Counted from the first letter of the stretch, positions 23,110-35,116 are shown. The stretch is 37,497 nucleotides of DNA from Gnetum montanum (GCA_015680685.1 MNCI01037756.1:232832-270328); one strand, 5' to 3'. Translations and numbers: made by a program. The notes: generated by a model not told the origin, from the sequence alone.

Positions 23110-23480
23110 CTTCAATTAAGTAGCCTCTTCTACCAAGTGCACTCTCTAGTCTTTGCACATAACTCAACCTTCCCCTATTAAAAGAATGGTTGATTTTGTC
23201 TTTTCTAGTGACACTAAACACCCAATTGAGAATTGCCGTCTTCACCACATGCATAATTTGAACACCTCATGCTTCTTAATTGATCAACGTTCTGCACACT
23301 ATAAGATTAAAGGTGTAATACTAGTTCTATAGATCTTTTTTTTCAATCTAGCATAATTCTTTCAAAACAAAACATACTACTATCATGTTGCCATTTCATC
23401 CATCTTATCTTATTTCTACTTGTCACACCAACATATAGGATTGTATGAACTCCCCAAGAAGATCCCAAATTAGCATGGCC
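23110..23480 (-). pseudogene. LINE reverse-transcriptase tail relic, copy B
   Basis: Duplicate of 11830-12230. It keeps KWQHDSSMFCFERI and the VTRKDKI stretch with stop codons between them. Confidence 0.6.
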
Positions 23481-24937
23481 AAAATGCAAATGCTTAGATG
23501 GATGTTGAATATTACAAAAAAAAAACATAAATTGGACAATATAAAGACCAGAGGGAGACTTGTAGTTGTTTTTATTACAAATAAACAACAAGAATAACAT
23601 CTTAAATGGTTTGGTTATGTTCAAACAATATCATATTATGAACTTGTTAAAAAAGGTAATCACATCACATTTCCAAGAAAGCTACTTATAGAGGAGAGGA
23701 AAATCATAGTAGAGAAGGATAATATAGGAAAATTGCAAATAGATAAGATTTAATATTAACAAAGGCAAATGACAATAAAGAATTCATATAGCTATGCACT
23801 GTGTTACTACAACAAGGTTAGAATGATGATAATCTGCTAAAAAAAATTAGTAGTTAAGAAAGAGAGTTTGCTGCATAGCTCAAATGTTCTGAGTATTAGC
23901 TTCTCACATCAATGAAACTCTAATCTTGGTCATGAAGGGGTAACGGAGAGGCTGCAACCATGTTTGCATGATGAGCTTTGTGCTTAATGATCGCCCAATG
24001 GTTATCATTCTGCATGGCGTGTAATGCTCATACTATAAAACGAAACACTGTGAATAATTAGCACGCTAATTAGCAGTTGATCGTATCCATGGAAAAGTAT
24101 ACTACCTTTTCAGATATCTAACTTGCTCTATCAAGCCAAATCAATAATTATACACATTCAGCATATGCTATAAGAGAAAAAAGATGATAGCAGAATTTTC
24201 ACTCTATGTTTGAGTAAATTGTACATTGTAAAATAATAACGTAAATGTTAGTAAATGTGTCTTTCCCCTTCAAAAAGTCACACAATGAAATGAAAACGTT
24301 TTTTTTTTATAGTAGATATCACATACCCATTAATGAAATTATAAGTCAATTTGTCATTATATATGAAAACTGTAGATACAGAAATGTAAAATAAACAAAT
24401 ACTTAAATCATTTTACAGATAACGACATTCTTCATATACTTTACGCTATTAATAAACTGTGTATGGTTACAGATATCAGGAGTTTCCGCTGAAACTTTCA
24501 AGCAAAATGGCAAATATGTAAACAAAAATTCTCTTTCAAAGAAAGCAGTAAATCCAAGCAGCAAACAAGTTAAATCACATGGTACACAAACTTTGAATGG
24601 TTATATATTACTGAACAACTTTAGATTGCCGTCTATCAAGATACAGTCCCTAAAACCTGCTAAAAATAATGGCTCGGAAGAAATCAATAAACAAGTTATT
24701 TAAAAGCCAAGAAAATAAAAAAAAAAGTCTGCTTTGTTTGCCATTTTTGTCTAAAATGAAGTTAAAAGCTTTCAGTGAAGCTAACTCAATTTAAAACCAA
24801 ATGAAACTTTGTCTGCAGAAAAACAATTTTAACTTGGAAACATTAACAGAACTCTCATGGATGAGATATCACATTAGCAATTTGATTTTCTCAAATCGGG
24901 ACTTGGAATACTTTTCACCCTACATGACGTAGGGATT

Positions 24938-27890
24938 TTATTTTTTCTTCCTTCCCTTGCCAGATTTTCCTGAACCTGCGTTAGAGCTAGATCCTGCTGG
25001 AGCATTATCTTGCTTTTTCGTCCTTCCATGGTGTCGAGGAACTAATTCTGCCACACGAAGCATCAAGTCTTTCCCTGCAAAACTTTGAGATTCAGTATAA
25101 AGCCAATGGATAACCATGAAAATTATGCATATGAAAGTAGTGCAAAAGACGTAGTGATGATGGCATCCGTTTAAAAAGTTCATAGAAAAAAGACAAAAGA
25201 GAGGGAGGAAAAACACACAGAAATACAAATGAATGTAAACAAAGGATCTCAGCTATATATATTCAACAAAATAAAATGCATCTTAATTTGTAAGAAGTCA
25301 TTCCACAGCACTACACCGATTAGATAACAATGGCATATTGTAGCTAACAATGAGGTATTACCCTAGTGGTAAGACTCTTGATTTGAAAGCTCTAAGTCAT
25401 GGGTTCAATTCTGGTGGGGCAATCCTGAGTTAAAATTCTAATTGGATTATATATCTTGGGGAATAAAAAAGAAAAACTGCATGTGGCATTTTCAGAAACT
25501 AGGCTATGGTGTACAACAGCTAGTGCATTTACATGGATATATGGAATATTGCTTGAAAGTTGCCAGTGCTTTCTTAATCTAGCTGTTAAATCTTTTAACG
25601 AAACAGCCATCAATTGACACTCTTGAGATACATAATCATTCCTGCTTCAAAATCATTCATCTTTTTGAATATCTGCTACCTTTAGGGTGGCTTCAAATAA
25701 TTGACACCGCTGGAAGAATTGTGAACAAAAAATATTAGGAAATCCCCAGTACTTTAAGTGTACTTGTTTTCTGCAAAGACAATGATTGCAACCAGTAGAC
25801 TATTTGAAGATACACAGCATGGAAACAAATGGAGAAGCACGATTTGTAAAACAATTAAGGGCAATGAGGCTGCACAAGCAAAAAAGCAGGTTATGAGGAA
25901 ACATTGAACCATATGACAAATCATGCAAAACCATAAAGTTATCAATTCCAAAGAAGAAAAGGATCTTAGAAAGACCTAAAAAGTATTGTATGTCAAGGTT
26001 TATTTTGGCTGAGAGGCCAATTACCAGCCCTGTCCAAGAGAGTCCTCCTCAGTCACAATAAAATAATTTTAGCATCCTAATAGTGATGATGAACTTTCCT
26101 GGTCATAGTTTTTTCATGGGAGTTTTACCAAGAGACCAACCAAGAGACCAACTACTTTGTTACCTAGACTTTATCTTTGTAAATAAATAATTTTTGTCAT
26201 AAACCTGGGTAAAGTGATGGACTTTTTTATGAGAATCATATATTGGTTTTGATTTTTATTTTCAATGTGAAAATCAATTCTCAGAGAATCAATTTGAGAT
26301 TTTATTAATTTGAAAAACATAAAAGATTCTCTCAGCCAAATAAGAGATATACATCATAAATACATAGCTAAGCTAGTAGCATCAATACAGACTTTAAACC
26401 ATCTTTTGTAAAGCATGATCTGAAGATCTTTAAGCATCACAATAAAACAAATCCTTATAAAAAGTTAATAATATGAAAACTGACTTTTTCAAACCAAAAC
26501 TGGGTAAAATAAACATACTTGATTTGATCTCTGGATTTACAAGGTTCCCATCTTCAGTTTTCAGCTGTACTCTTACCCTCCCTCGTTGCATAAAATCTCT
26601 AGGATAAGCCTTGTCAACCTGCATGATAATATGGTAGAAACATGCACCTTTAAAAATACATTTTTGTTTTGATGGTTAGAGGCAATACAAGCTACTTTTA
26701 GAAATTCAACGTCTTTCTTAAAGAGAGATGCAGCTTTACCCTCAATATTTTATGCACCATCCTGGAAATATAAAAATATAAAAATAGAATAGGCATTCAT
26801 TTCATAAACAGCTTAATCTCCTTGGATTATCACAATGATGTTCAAAACATGGCAATCAAATGTGCTAAGTTCATCTAATTGTGCCAAAAGAAATTAACTT
26901 TTTTTGTTCCATTACCGAACTAGATTCGTCGTGATTTTAGTAGGTCGTTGCTTGAATCATCTCTGGAAAAGAAATACAAACATTCCAATAAACATTAAAT
27001 GTACTTATTCTTATATTTAAAATAATGTTCAAAAGCTTGGGGAGAGAGCAAATATCACTATAACCGAAAGAATTGTGGACCTGTCAGTCTTACCAGAGTT
27101 AGAAAACAGCAAGCTAATACATTGGTTACATTATATATCAGTTATGTTAAGAAGACATCGATAATGAGTGTTTGCAGAACTTATATGTGTAAATAAGTTT
27201 ACGGATTCAACACAGGCATTCATATTTCTTTTATTGCAATATGCATCAAAACAACAAATTCCCATAAAATACGCTCATCCTTGTTATCAAAATATTCCAC
27301 TTGTAGTTGTTTAACAGAATTAAGCTGATCCTTGTACGCGTCTCCGCTAGACACTTTCCATGTTTTTGGAATTGAAACACTATTGATTTGTTGTTTGTGA
27401 TGCACTATTTCAACAATTGGTGAAAAATTTTCAATGTGTCAAGCTTATTAACCTAAATTCATTCCATCGAACAGTTAATGTGCCGCTATCATTGGAATTT
27501 CGTCTAAGAAAGGAAAACGATATACGTCCTTACATCAGCATGATAATTTTGCAGCAGTCATCCACAACTTGTTTGCACATGAAGAATCGAAGAGAAAATT
27601 TGATCAAATCTTATGTTTACGATCAACAGGGTCAGCAAAAAACAGTAAAACACTAAAACTACATTAAATAAGGCAATGGGTGGAAAGAGAGAGAGAGGTG
27701 AAACTGAAAAAACCTCAACAACGCACGGAAGCTTGAGGTAAGAACAGGAATCTGCAATTTCAACGCATGTAGGATTCTCGCATCCTTTTTTGGCTCTAAT
27801 GCGCCTGCCCTCTGCAATTGTCTTCTTGGAATTAATGTAAACAGGGTAAATTATGATCCATCGTTTTATGTTGCTCTGTGTTTGATCCAT
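24938..27890 (-). CDS. SRP19: Signal recognition particle 19 kDa subunit (3 exons, 137 aa)
   Basis: Cytosolic and nucleolar RNA-binding protein that clamps SRP RNA helices 6 and 8 and allows SRP54 to join the particle for cotranslational targeting to the ER. Exons are 27714-27890 (59 codons), 26519-26618 (100 nt) and 24938-25074 (137 nt), giving phases 0 and 1. The N-terminus has the SRP19 signature KRWIIIYPVYINSKKT (residues 9-24) and AEGRRI. Then come CENPTCVEI and LKLP, PRDFMQRGRVRVQL across exon 2, AELVPRHHGRTKKQ in exon 3 and a Gly/Ser/Lys-rich basic tail ending GKGRKKK. Length fits plant SRP19. Exon 1 ends in GAG followed by an unusual donor GTTTTT; intron 2 has a good GTATGT donor. All frames are open, so the gene is probably functional. 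Confidence 0.96.
25347..25465 (+). repeat. tRNA-derived SINE, copy 4 (in SRP19 intron 2)
   Basis: The best preserved copy. A box taccctagtggtaag at 25359-25373 and B box gggttcaattct at 25401-25412, 27 bases apart, then a shared tail to ggaataaaaaa. It lies antisense in intron 2. Confidence 0.75.
26619..27713 (-). other. SRP19 intron 1, spanning the duplication edge
   Basis: Intron of 1095 bases. Homology to copy A covers only 26619-26976. The remainder is unique in this window and holds a 61 aa minus frame (27220-27405) of unknown nature. Confidence 0.75.
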
Positions 27891-28239
27891 TTCAGAATTT
27901 TCAAGAGCAGATTTGTTGGACCATATAGTGATCCAGGTGATGGCGTTGGATTTAAATGCCTTTTGAGCAGCAATAACTCTGCTCTTCCATCAAACATCAA
28001 ATTTCTACGACATAGAAGCAAACTCGTTGCTGAAACGTGATTTTGCCCCTTTTTACCGCTGCCTGTGCACGAAATTTTTTCAGACACATTCATTCATAAA
28101 GCTATTGCTTTTTCATTAGTAGCAGGATATTATTTTTTTCATTTGCTTTAAATATCCCTGGGCATTGTTCACTTGGTGCCTATATTCTGTTTAAGTTGGT
28201 TTTTTACATAGGAAAAAGTATTTAAAAGTGTATCATATT
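27891..28239 (-). promoter_or_regulatory. 5' region of SRP19
   Basis: Upstream DNA of SRP19. A weak TATA-like ACTATATGG lies about 35 bases before the ATG, which would be too close for a normal leader. A 75 aa frame at 27866-28093 overlaps the start and is not recognised, so the true start of transcription is unclear. Confidence 0.3.
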
Positions 28240-28440
28240 AATGAACTTCTATAAATTTTGGGGTGTATCTATATTTCAATTATTTTGAATCTTGAGATGT
28301 TACTCTAGTGATATGAGTCTTAGCTTGGTAACCCTAAGTCACAAGTTCAATTTTGCTAGGTAGCACTAAGTTATAAACTTCTATAAATCTTGGGGTGTAC
28401 CTATGTTTCAATTATTTTGGGTAGCAACACCCCACATTAT
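28240..28440 (+). repeat. Degenerate tRNA-derived SINEs, copy 5
   Basis: Two tail segments (28247-28283 and 28378-28425) share cttctataaat.ttggggtgtacctat. Between them is a head with A-box-like (tactctagtgatatgag) and B-box-like (caagttcaatttt) motifs. This looks like one SINE next to the tail of another. Confidence 0.5.
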
Positions 28441-28812
28441 ATTAATTAAAAATTAAAATAGGACTAGGTGTCCAAGCAGACATCACGAAAATCTTTGTAG
28501 ACTTCAAATCATCTCAAAGGTCTTGTCATTGCACAACATTAGATCTTCAAAAGATTATTTTCATGACAGTATTGAGCTAGTCCCCACTTTTTATTACATG
28601 GATGGTATGAACGTTGCACTAAGTCCTTACATGATAGGCAAAATCTCCATTCAAAGACCATGTAAAAGCAAAAATTTTGTCTAAGTTTTATAAAAGTAGT
28701 TGTATCCTCCCAATCCAAAAGGGGCATGCTAATATGATATTATCATGCTTTATTTAAAGTACTAGGGTGGCTATATGTCTTTAGTACTTGTAAATTCTAA
28801 TAGCCTATTTCA
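28441..28812. other. Intergenic
   Basis: A 62 aa minus frame at 28539-28727 starts MPLLDWEDTTTF and is Cys- and aromatic-rich. I do not recognise it, and it has stops just downstream. No gene is called. Confidence 0.3.
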
Positions 28813-28935
28813 ACAATGAGGTGTTAGCCTGGTGGTAAGACTTTTCATTTGAAAGCTTCAAGTTATGAGTTTGATTTTAATAAGCAATGTTGAGTTATAA
28901 AGTTCTAATTTAACTATATGTTTTAGAGATAAATA
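28813..28935 (+). repeat. tRNA-derived SINE, copy 6
   Basis: The head caatgaggtgttagcctggtggtaagac matches the other copies. The B box is eroded (gagtttgatttt). The tail is shared through gttataaagttctaatt. Confidence 0.65.
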
Positions 28936-29277
28936 TCATTGAAAAAAGTTTCAAGTTAAGATACTCGATCATCAACTTATTTTCAAAACCCAAAACCCCT
29001 CTTTTAAATATCCATCTAGAATTTTATTTAATTATGTTCACAACAAGTTGAAGATCTTTTGATGGCTCCTTCCTCTAGCCATTCGCCCTTCTTTGTAATA
29101 TCCAACTAGGAATTTTAAAAAAATGGTTAACAGTATGTTAGAGTTTATTTGATGGAAGGCTAGTTGCATTTAAGATTTTTAAGAAACTTATCATTCATAC
29201 ACAAAATAAAATCTACATCATAAAATTAAGTAATCATTTAAAAGCCCACTACCAACTTTTTCCTTGGATTTGATCAA

Positions 29278-30261
29278 TGATGAGCGGCAAGGTACCCTTA
29301 CACCCAACCATATAAATCATAACCATTCCATGGATGGGACTAGTTGTCGCATCTAGATCGCTATGCCTTGATCGTAGTTCGTTGTCTTTCCACTTGGACT
29401 AGTGGTAGCTTTGTCATGTATGGTTTAGTCCAAAGTGAGGCATATGATTTTTATTATTTTATATTTTATTGTTCTACGATTAACAATAGGTTAAAACTCA
29501 ATTTATAATCAAATCAACTAATCTAATTTCTAATTAATAATCAACTACCCTAACATAAGTATCTAACCCCACTTCTCGTACACATCCTAAACACATATAA
29601 CATCGTTGGGTTATCAAATGTTAAGCATTGCTGGGATTACCAAGAGTCATATGCATGCTTGAAGTGATTGCACTTATGTGCTTAATTAATTAACATGCAT
29701 GAAAATGTAAATATTAACTAAGTACATGAAAAGTAAATTGCATGGAAAGTAAATCTAATCTAAGTTAAAGTGCTGCAATGAACAAGAATCAATCTTGATC
29801 TTATTACTGCTCATGGAATATGTCCAAGTACATTGCCAGTTGAATAATACTTCGTATAACTAACTTAGATTCACTCTGTGGGCACTCACTAACTATTCTC
29901 TAAAATTACGGAATAAAACTACAAGACTTCAACTACTCTATTGACAAAACCATGAAAAACTAATGCAAAATTAACTAGAAATCGTAGAGCCTGAGCACTA
30001 TATTTATAGACTGGCGTATACCCCTTGATGTTGGATACCCAACATCGCATCTAGGCTCTGATGTTAAGTACCTAACATCGGGGCCTTGTTATCAAAGCCT
30101 TGTTATTGGGGCCTTCTCATCGGAGCCTTGTTATCGGAGTCTTGTTATTGGGGCCTTGTTATTAGAGCCTTGTTATCAGAGCCCTATTATCAAAGCCTTG
30201 TTATTAGAGCCAACGAAAGTTGACTTTTTATCAGATAACCTAGCCAATTGATGATTCATCA
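29278..30261 (-). repeat. 3' LTR of element C
   Basis: On the minus strand from TGATGATTCATCA-type start (30261) to CTCATCA (29278). It is related to the A and B LTRs at both ends and in the block near 29390-29450. TATA at 30001-30009 (CTATAAATA), with an upstream array at 30070-30210. Left of it there is no primer binding site, so this is the outer end of the element. Confidence 0.8.
30070..30210 (-). repeat. U3 array of element C (GGGGCCTTGTTATC units)
   Basis: About eight imperfect 15-base units of the type ggagccttgttatcg. Same position relative to the TATA box as the arrays of A and B, but a different unit. Confidence 0.75.
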
Positions 30262-32390
30262 TACCCCCATGACTGAATAAAAACTCATCCTTGAGTTAAT
30301 AGGATAGGATCAAGCTTTCTTTACAAAATTGGAAAGGTATGGAATTATTAATTAATGCTAACTACTGGCTGACTTTGAGTGCCACATTACAAAATTTTAT
30401 TTAAGTGGATGTATACAAAATGACAGAGTGACAAAAATACTAGATAGACTTTGAAGATTACAAAATTTGTAGAGGTCTTCAAGAATATGCTAAAGATGAT
30501 TCTTTGTGTTGCCGCTAGCAGTGGCAGACTTCCAACCTTGACTGTTATGTCAATGCTTCTTTGGTTATGCAGAACATTCTTGAAGGATGGATTGAAATTT
30601 CTTCTTATCATCCCATGGATCTAGCAAACATGCAATGCTTGAGTTGCTATCTTGTATGTGCTACAATTTGTCCATGGACCTATCCTCTATTGCCCCTCTC
30701 TTGGCTTCGTTGTCATGCCTGGTAAAAGACCTTCTCCCTTAGGCATTTTTTTAGCATCACCTATAGTCACCAAAGGATCAACATTAGTTTTGGTAAATTT
30801 TCCTTAATAATTAACCCTTTTCGGATCCCTTAGTTGTTTAAGCATAAGGTGATTACAACCTATTATGCCCAAGGCTATGAGGTAACTAAAATCATCAAGC
30901 TGTTCTCATTATTTTGATCAAATACTATTAGTTATCATGATATTCAAAAATAGGATGTTGAAAAAATTTCAAAAATTTTAAAATAGGCATCTCTAGCCCC
31001 CATGACTAATAAGTGTAACTCCAGAAGCACATAGGTTTTTCAAAAATTGAAACCAAAGGTCTAATTCAAAAGATGGCCAAGAAATATTAATAAATATGGA
31101 TAGAAAAGTAGGAAAAATTAATGAAATAGATGAGAAGTAGTCCCAAAATCATGCATAAATTCAGAGAAACCATCATTGATGTTTTGGAAGATGTGAAGGT
31201 TAGTTCAAAGCCATGATTAATAAAAGTTATGCAAGTGGGTCCTCCCCAAAGCAGGCTCTTGCCATAATGCCTTTGCATAACCACTTCTATAAATATTTAT
31301 GGGCACCTAAGAAGTTAAATATAGACCATGTCTTTATTCTAAACAACACACAATTGCTATGGTTAGGATGTTGCACTATACTATAAAAAACCAAAATACT
31401 CATAATCACATGCAATAGTGAGGTGAATAATTGAATGAGAAGGGATTGCAGGGATTGGGATGTAAGGTACTTGACCATGTTCACAATAGGTTCTTGTGAC
31501 AAGTGTGATTAAAATGATCAACATACCTATCCATCCAAGTTCATACCAAGTTCATACCATGAATAGTGACCTTGCATTGATGTGTTCCATCCTGCCAACT
31601 ACCATGAATCCACAACCACCTCAAAGAATAATCATCACTCCAAAAAGAAAAGAAAAGAGAAGAAGGAAGGAAGGGGTGCCTTTAGGCATGGGTAACATGT
31701 CTTTCCAGCCCCATAACTAGTGCTTGTAGCCCACTAGTGTGTCTAAGGGATGTGCTTTGAATTCCCATTATTGTTTATTGTTTTTCTTTTTTCTTTTTTT
31801 TTGTTTTTATGTTTTTCTTCTTCTTATTTTATTTAATTATTTGTTTTTTTTTTTCCTATTTTCTGATGGGAACCATACCATGCAAAGATAGAGCTTCCTT
31901 TTTATTGTTTGATGAAGGAGTGATGATACATTCCAAGAGGAGTCATAAGCCACATAAAGAAAGTCAAGAAGAGAACCCAACAAGTCCCCTTGAGGTCACA
32001 CCCTTTGCCATTCCCACTTGGTCATTCCCTCTTTCTTCAAGGTACAATGATCATTGACTAATTTTAGTTTCATAAAAGAAGAACCAAATTGTTTCCATGA
32101 AAAAGAAATTCTAATCAGAGAACTAGAGGGATGGATGATGTGGTCTCACTACTTTACACAATTACTTACCCAATCATCTTGATAGCATAGCACGAAAAAC
32201 CCAACACATAGCGTTGACTTTTGCATCATGAATTGGCAATTTTATTAAGAAAAACATAAAATACATTCATAAAACATAAAGAGAATGACTTAAGAAAAAA
32301 GAAAAATTATAAAGAAAAGAAAAATATTAAGAAATGGAAAACATATGAAGAATCAAAAAATTCCAAAACTGATGATGCGTTTATGTGGTG
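30262..32390 (-). mobile_element. Element C, 3' internal region
   Basis: Begins at the polypurine tract (30262-30272) next to the LTR. It is noncoding and matches element B from 5285 to about 7250: the inverted-repeat block (31215-31300), the block near 31450 and the block near 31980. A low-complexity T-rich stretch lies at 31760-31860. Similarity stops near 32390, before any gag, so the element is truncated or interrupted. Confidence 0.75.
31215..31300 (-). other. Conserved inverted repeat in element C
   Basis: The arms 31226-31234 and 31273-31281 are perfect complements (GTTATGCAA and TTGCATAAC) with 38 bases between. Same position as in element B. Confidence 0.6.
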
Positions 32391-32529
32391 GCTAGTTGGT
32401 CTTATGTTGGTGGGTTTAGGATGATGCAATATGATATTACTAGTAAGTGGTTTGCTTTAAAATTTTGATGAATAAATATTCTAGTCATTTTAATCACCTC
32501 TCACATGTACAACCCTTTATGACCATAAT

Positions 32530-32900
32530 AAGATATCTCCCATCCTAGTTCCTCAATTCTTTATTATTCCACCTAATCTTACTAACAAGTTACAATTATG
32601 AGTATGATAATCTCGTATAACATAGTCCAAGATTTCAATCACAATGGTTGTGCATACTAGGATAAGGACATGTTTCAAAATCAATTTCTAGGGTATTCAT
32701 GGATACTTATAGAAGTGGTTATACAAGGACATTATGGACATGAACTTACTGTGGAAAGGAACCACTTGTGTAACTATTAGAAATCATGGCCAAGGATTGA
32801 TGTCACAATTTCTAGAGCATCATGGATAGCTTCTCTAACTTCTTGCATCATTTTAGGATTCATTTCTTATCATTTTTATTGTATTTTTAATTAAATTTCA
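32530..32900 (+). mobile_element. Fragment E of the same family, opposite strand
   Basis: Matches the reverse complement of 31180-31450 in element C, including the inverted-repeat block (arms 32718-32727 and 32765-32774, 37 bases apart). It is more diverged than B is from D. No LTR or gag was found next to it. Confidence 0.6.
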
Positions 32901-35116
32901 ATGATTTTATCCTAATTTCACCAACTTTGATCAAATTTGTATAATATATGATCTACCTTTTATGGTTTCCTCTATTCCTTCTGTGAGTAGGACTCACATT
33001 TTGGACTAGCAGTTATTAGAAAGCTTTGAGAGATACAAGATGTTCAAAAAAATTTAGGTTAAAAGAAAGTCAAAATAAAAAATTAATGCACGATAATATC
33101 ACATGGAATATGATATTGATATTTCATAAAAAGTCTATATATACTTTGTGCTTCTTCTCTAATTTTTGATATTTTACAAGGTTTGCAAGAGGATCTTCTA
33201 TTGTTTCAAGAGCCTACAGTATTTCAATGATGATATTCCACGATTCAAGAGTTTGATTTCCTTCATTCAAAAATCCTGAAGCTCTTAGAGTTAAGCTTTT
33301 TATCATGGAATATATGGGTCCACAAGCATATAAACATAGAAATTTTCTAATACCTTTAGTTTGAATAAATAATGTAACTAATAATAAAAATTCATTAAAA
33401 ATTAATAATTAACTTAGCATTTTACTTATCGTAGTCCTAGGGATTGATATTTTGCAATCACCATACATTAAAATAGCCATAATTTATTTCAAATTTTGGT
33501 CAAGCTAAAGGATCTAAAAGGGTTAAAATCATCATGGAAAATCTTTCAAAACTAACAATTGATCCTCAAATTATTATAGATGTATCTTAAATATGTTTTT
33601 GAGGCTAGTACACCATCATAATCAAGGAAAAGAAGACCTTAAGATGAGAATAAAAGAGTTTGAAGACATGGAAAAGACTAGCTACAACAATCCTACAATG
33701 ATGATTAAGGATGTAAGGAATAGAAAGTGTAATAGGTACATTAAGCAACAACCCCCCAAACTCAACAATATATTCAAGAGAATACATTAGAAAATCATAC
33801 TATAGAATCAAAAAACTAGAAACGAAAGTGACTCTTTGAGAATTTTATGAAGGTAACTCACAACTAGTTAATAATGGACAACATGCTAGCCAAACTACAT
33901 TTCAAATATTTTCTAGAATTCAATCAATAGGAATTCTAAGAGAAACTCTAAGTATCCTCTCTATGGCCTATGATAAATCATCTAGTGACAATTTATATAT
34001 CAATTGTAAGCTAGATCTGGGAAAGTATTTTGTGCATCTAGTGTTTGTAGTTTAGCATTTTTGGTTAAGGTTATTCATCCTCGGTGATGCATCCTTACCT
34101 CTTATGTTATACACTAAGGTTTCATGTCTGATTCCAAGGACTTTATCATGATTCTAACTTCATTCAGATGTCTTGGGATCATTTTGGTATGTGCCTTTAA
34201 TTTTTGGCTTGTTTTGACAATAAAATAATCAATTGTGACTAATGAGGGGATGGAGGGGGAGAGGGGGGGAGGAGGAGCATTGACTACCCTATGCCAATGC
34301 ACCTCTTACATTAGCATAGGAACATCAACACATCACTTTCATGGTCTTACATGATCCCCCTTTCTTGCAATATGATACCATATAACTAATATGACATTGA
34401 CGAGTATCCATTGGCATCTAGACATGAATGAAATCTCTTCATTTCCACATGAAAACTATAAATATCTAGGGAGAGTTTTCACACAGAAATAAGCATTAAT
34501 TAGTCATCTGTTGGGCTTGTGACATTCAATTTATCTAAAGAGCTCTTCCTCCATTAGGTGAGTTTATTTCCTATTTGTTTGTGTTTTGAGTCATCTCTTT
34601 CTTAGGTGCAACTAGACTTTATTAGAGTGCTACTTTGCTTATGTAGCCCAAAATCATTTGGTCAATGTGGAGTCTAGTATTTGTGTGGTAAATAAAGCTT
34701 ATCGTTTTTACACATGTTTACCATTGCTGCATTAAACCTTCAAAATACTAAAGATATTATAAATTCCTAAAATCTTAAAAATAGTTATTTAATTCTCATT
34801 TTCATAAGCTACAACAACTCAACCTTATCGAAGGAGGTTACAACTATATGACATGGTTTTGGATCATCAAGATTATGACTAAGAGTCATTTTATTACATT
34901 TTGTATGTGGTGTTACACCTATCCCTTGATGGATTGCGATGCATGTTTGTTTACTTTCATTTTTTTCTTTATAATCATAAAATACATAAAAATTATAAAA
35001 TATAAAATCATAAATATTTCTCTCTCTCTCTCTCTTTGTGCTTACATGGAACTAAATTGTATAATATGTATTATAATGTATTTTCCATATTTTGAATGTA
35101 TTTTGAAGTGTAGAAA
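32901..35116. other. Unrecognised AT-rich DNA
   Basis: No gene, LTR or known repeat is supported. Short open frames at 33593-33790 (Lys- and Asn-rich, plus strand) and 34848-35126 do not resemble known families. A (TC)n run lies at about 35019-35036. TATA-like motifs occur at 33135 and 34465 without a linked gene. Confidence 0.4.

Larger units (their letters stand above)
21675..26976. repeat. Duplicated segment, copy B (about 5.3 kb)
   Basis: Direct repeat of 10325-15667. It holds the same SINEs and LINE relics and the working exons 2 and 3 of SRP19. Its right end lies in SRP19 intron 1 and the sequence continues into exon 1 without interruption, so this copy is in the ancestral setting. Confidence 0.93.

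Noticed and set aside
25075-25228. Extended N-terminus for the exon 3 frame of SRP19
   Set aside because: This is intron 2 reading through to the acceptor at 25075. SRP19 homology begins exactly at the splice site.
25347-25465. tRNA gene
   Set aside because: A and B boxes are present but there is no cloverleaf stem or anticodon arm, and the unit is repeated with a common tail, so it is a SINE.
33593-33790. Lys/Asn-rich 65 aa frame as a gene
   Set aside because: Composition follows AT-rich DNA, the opposite strand is open over the same span, and there is no family likeness or repeat partner.
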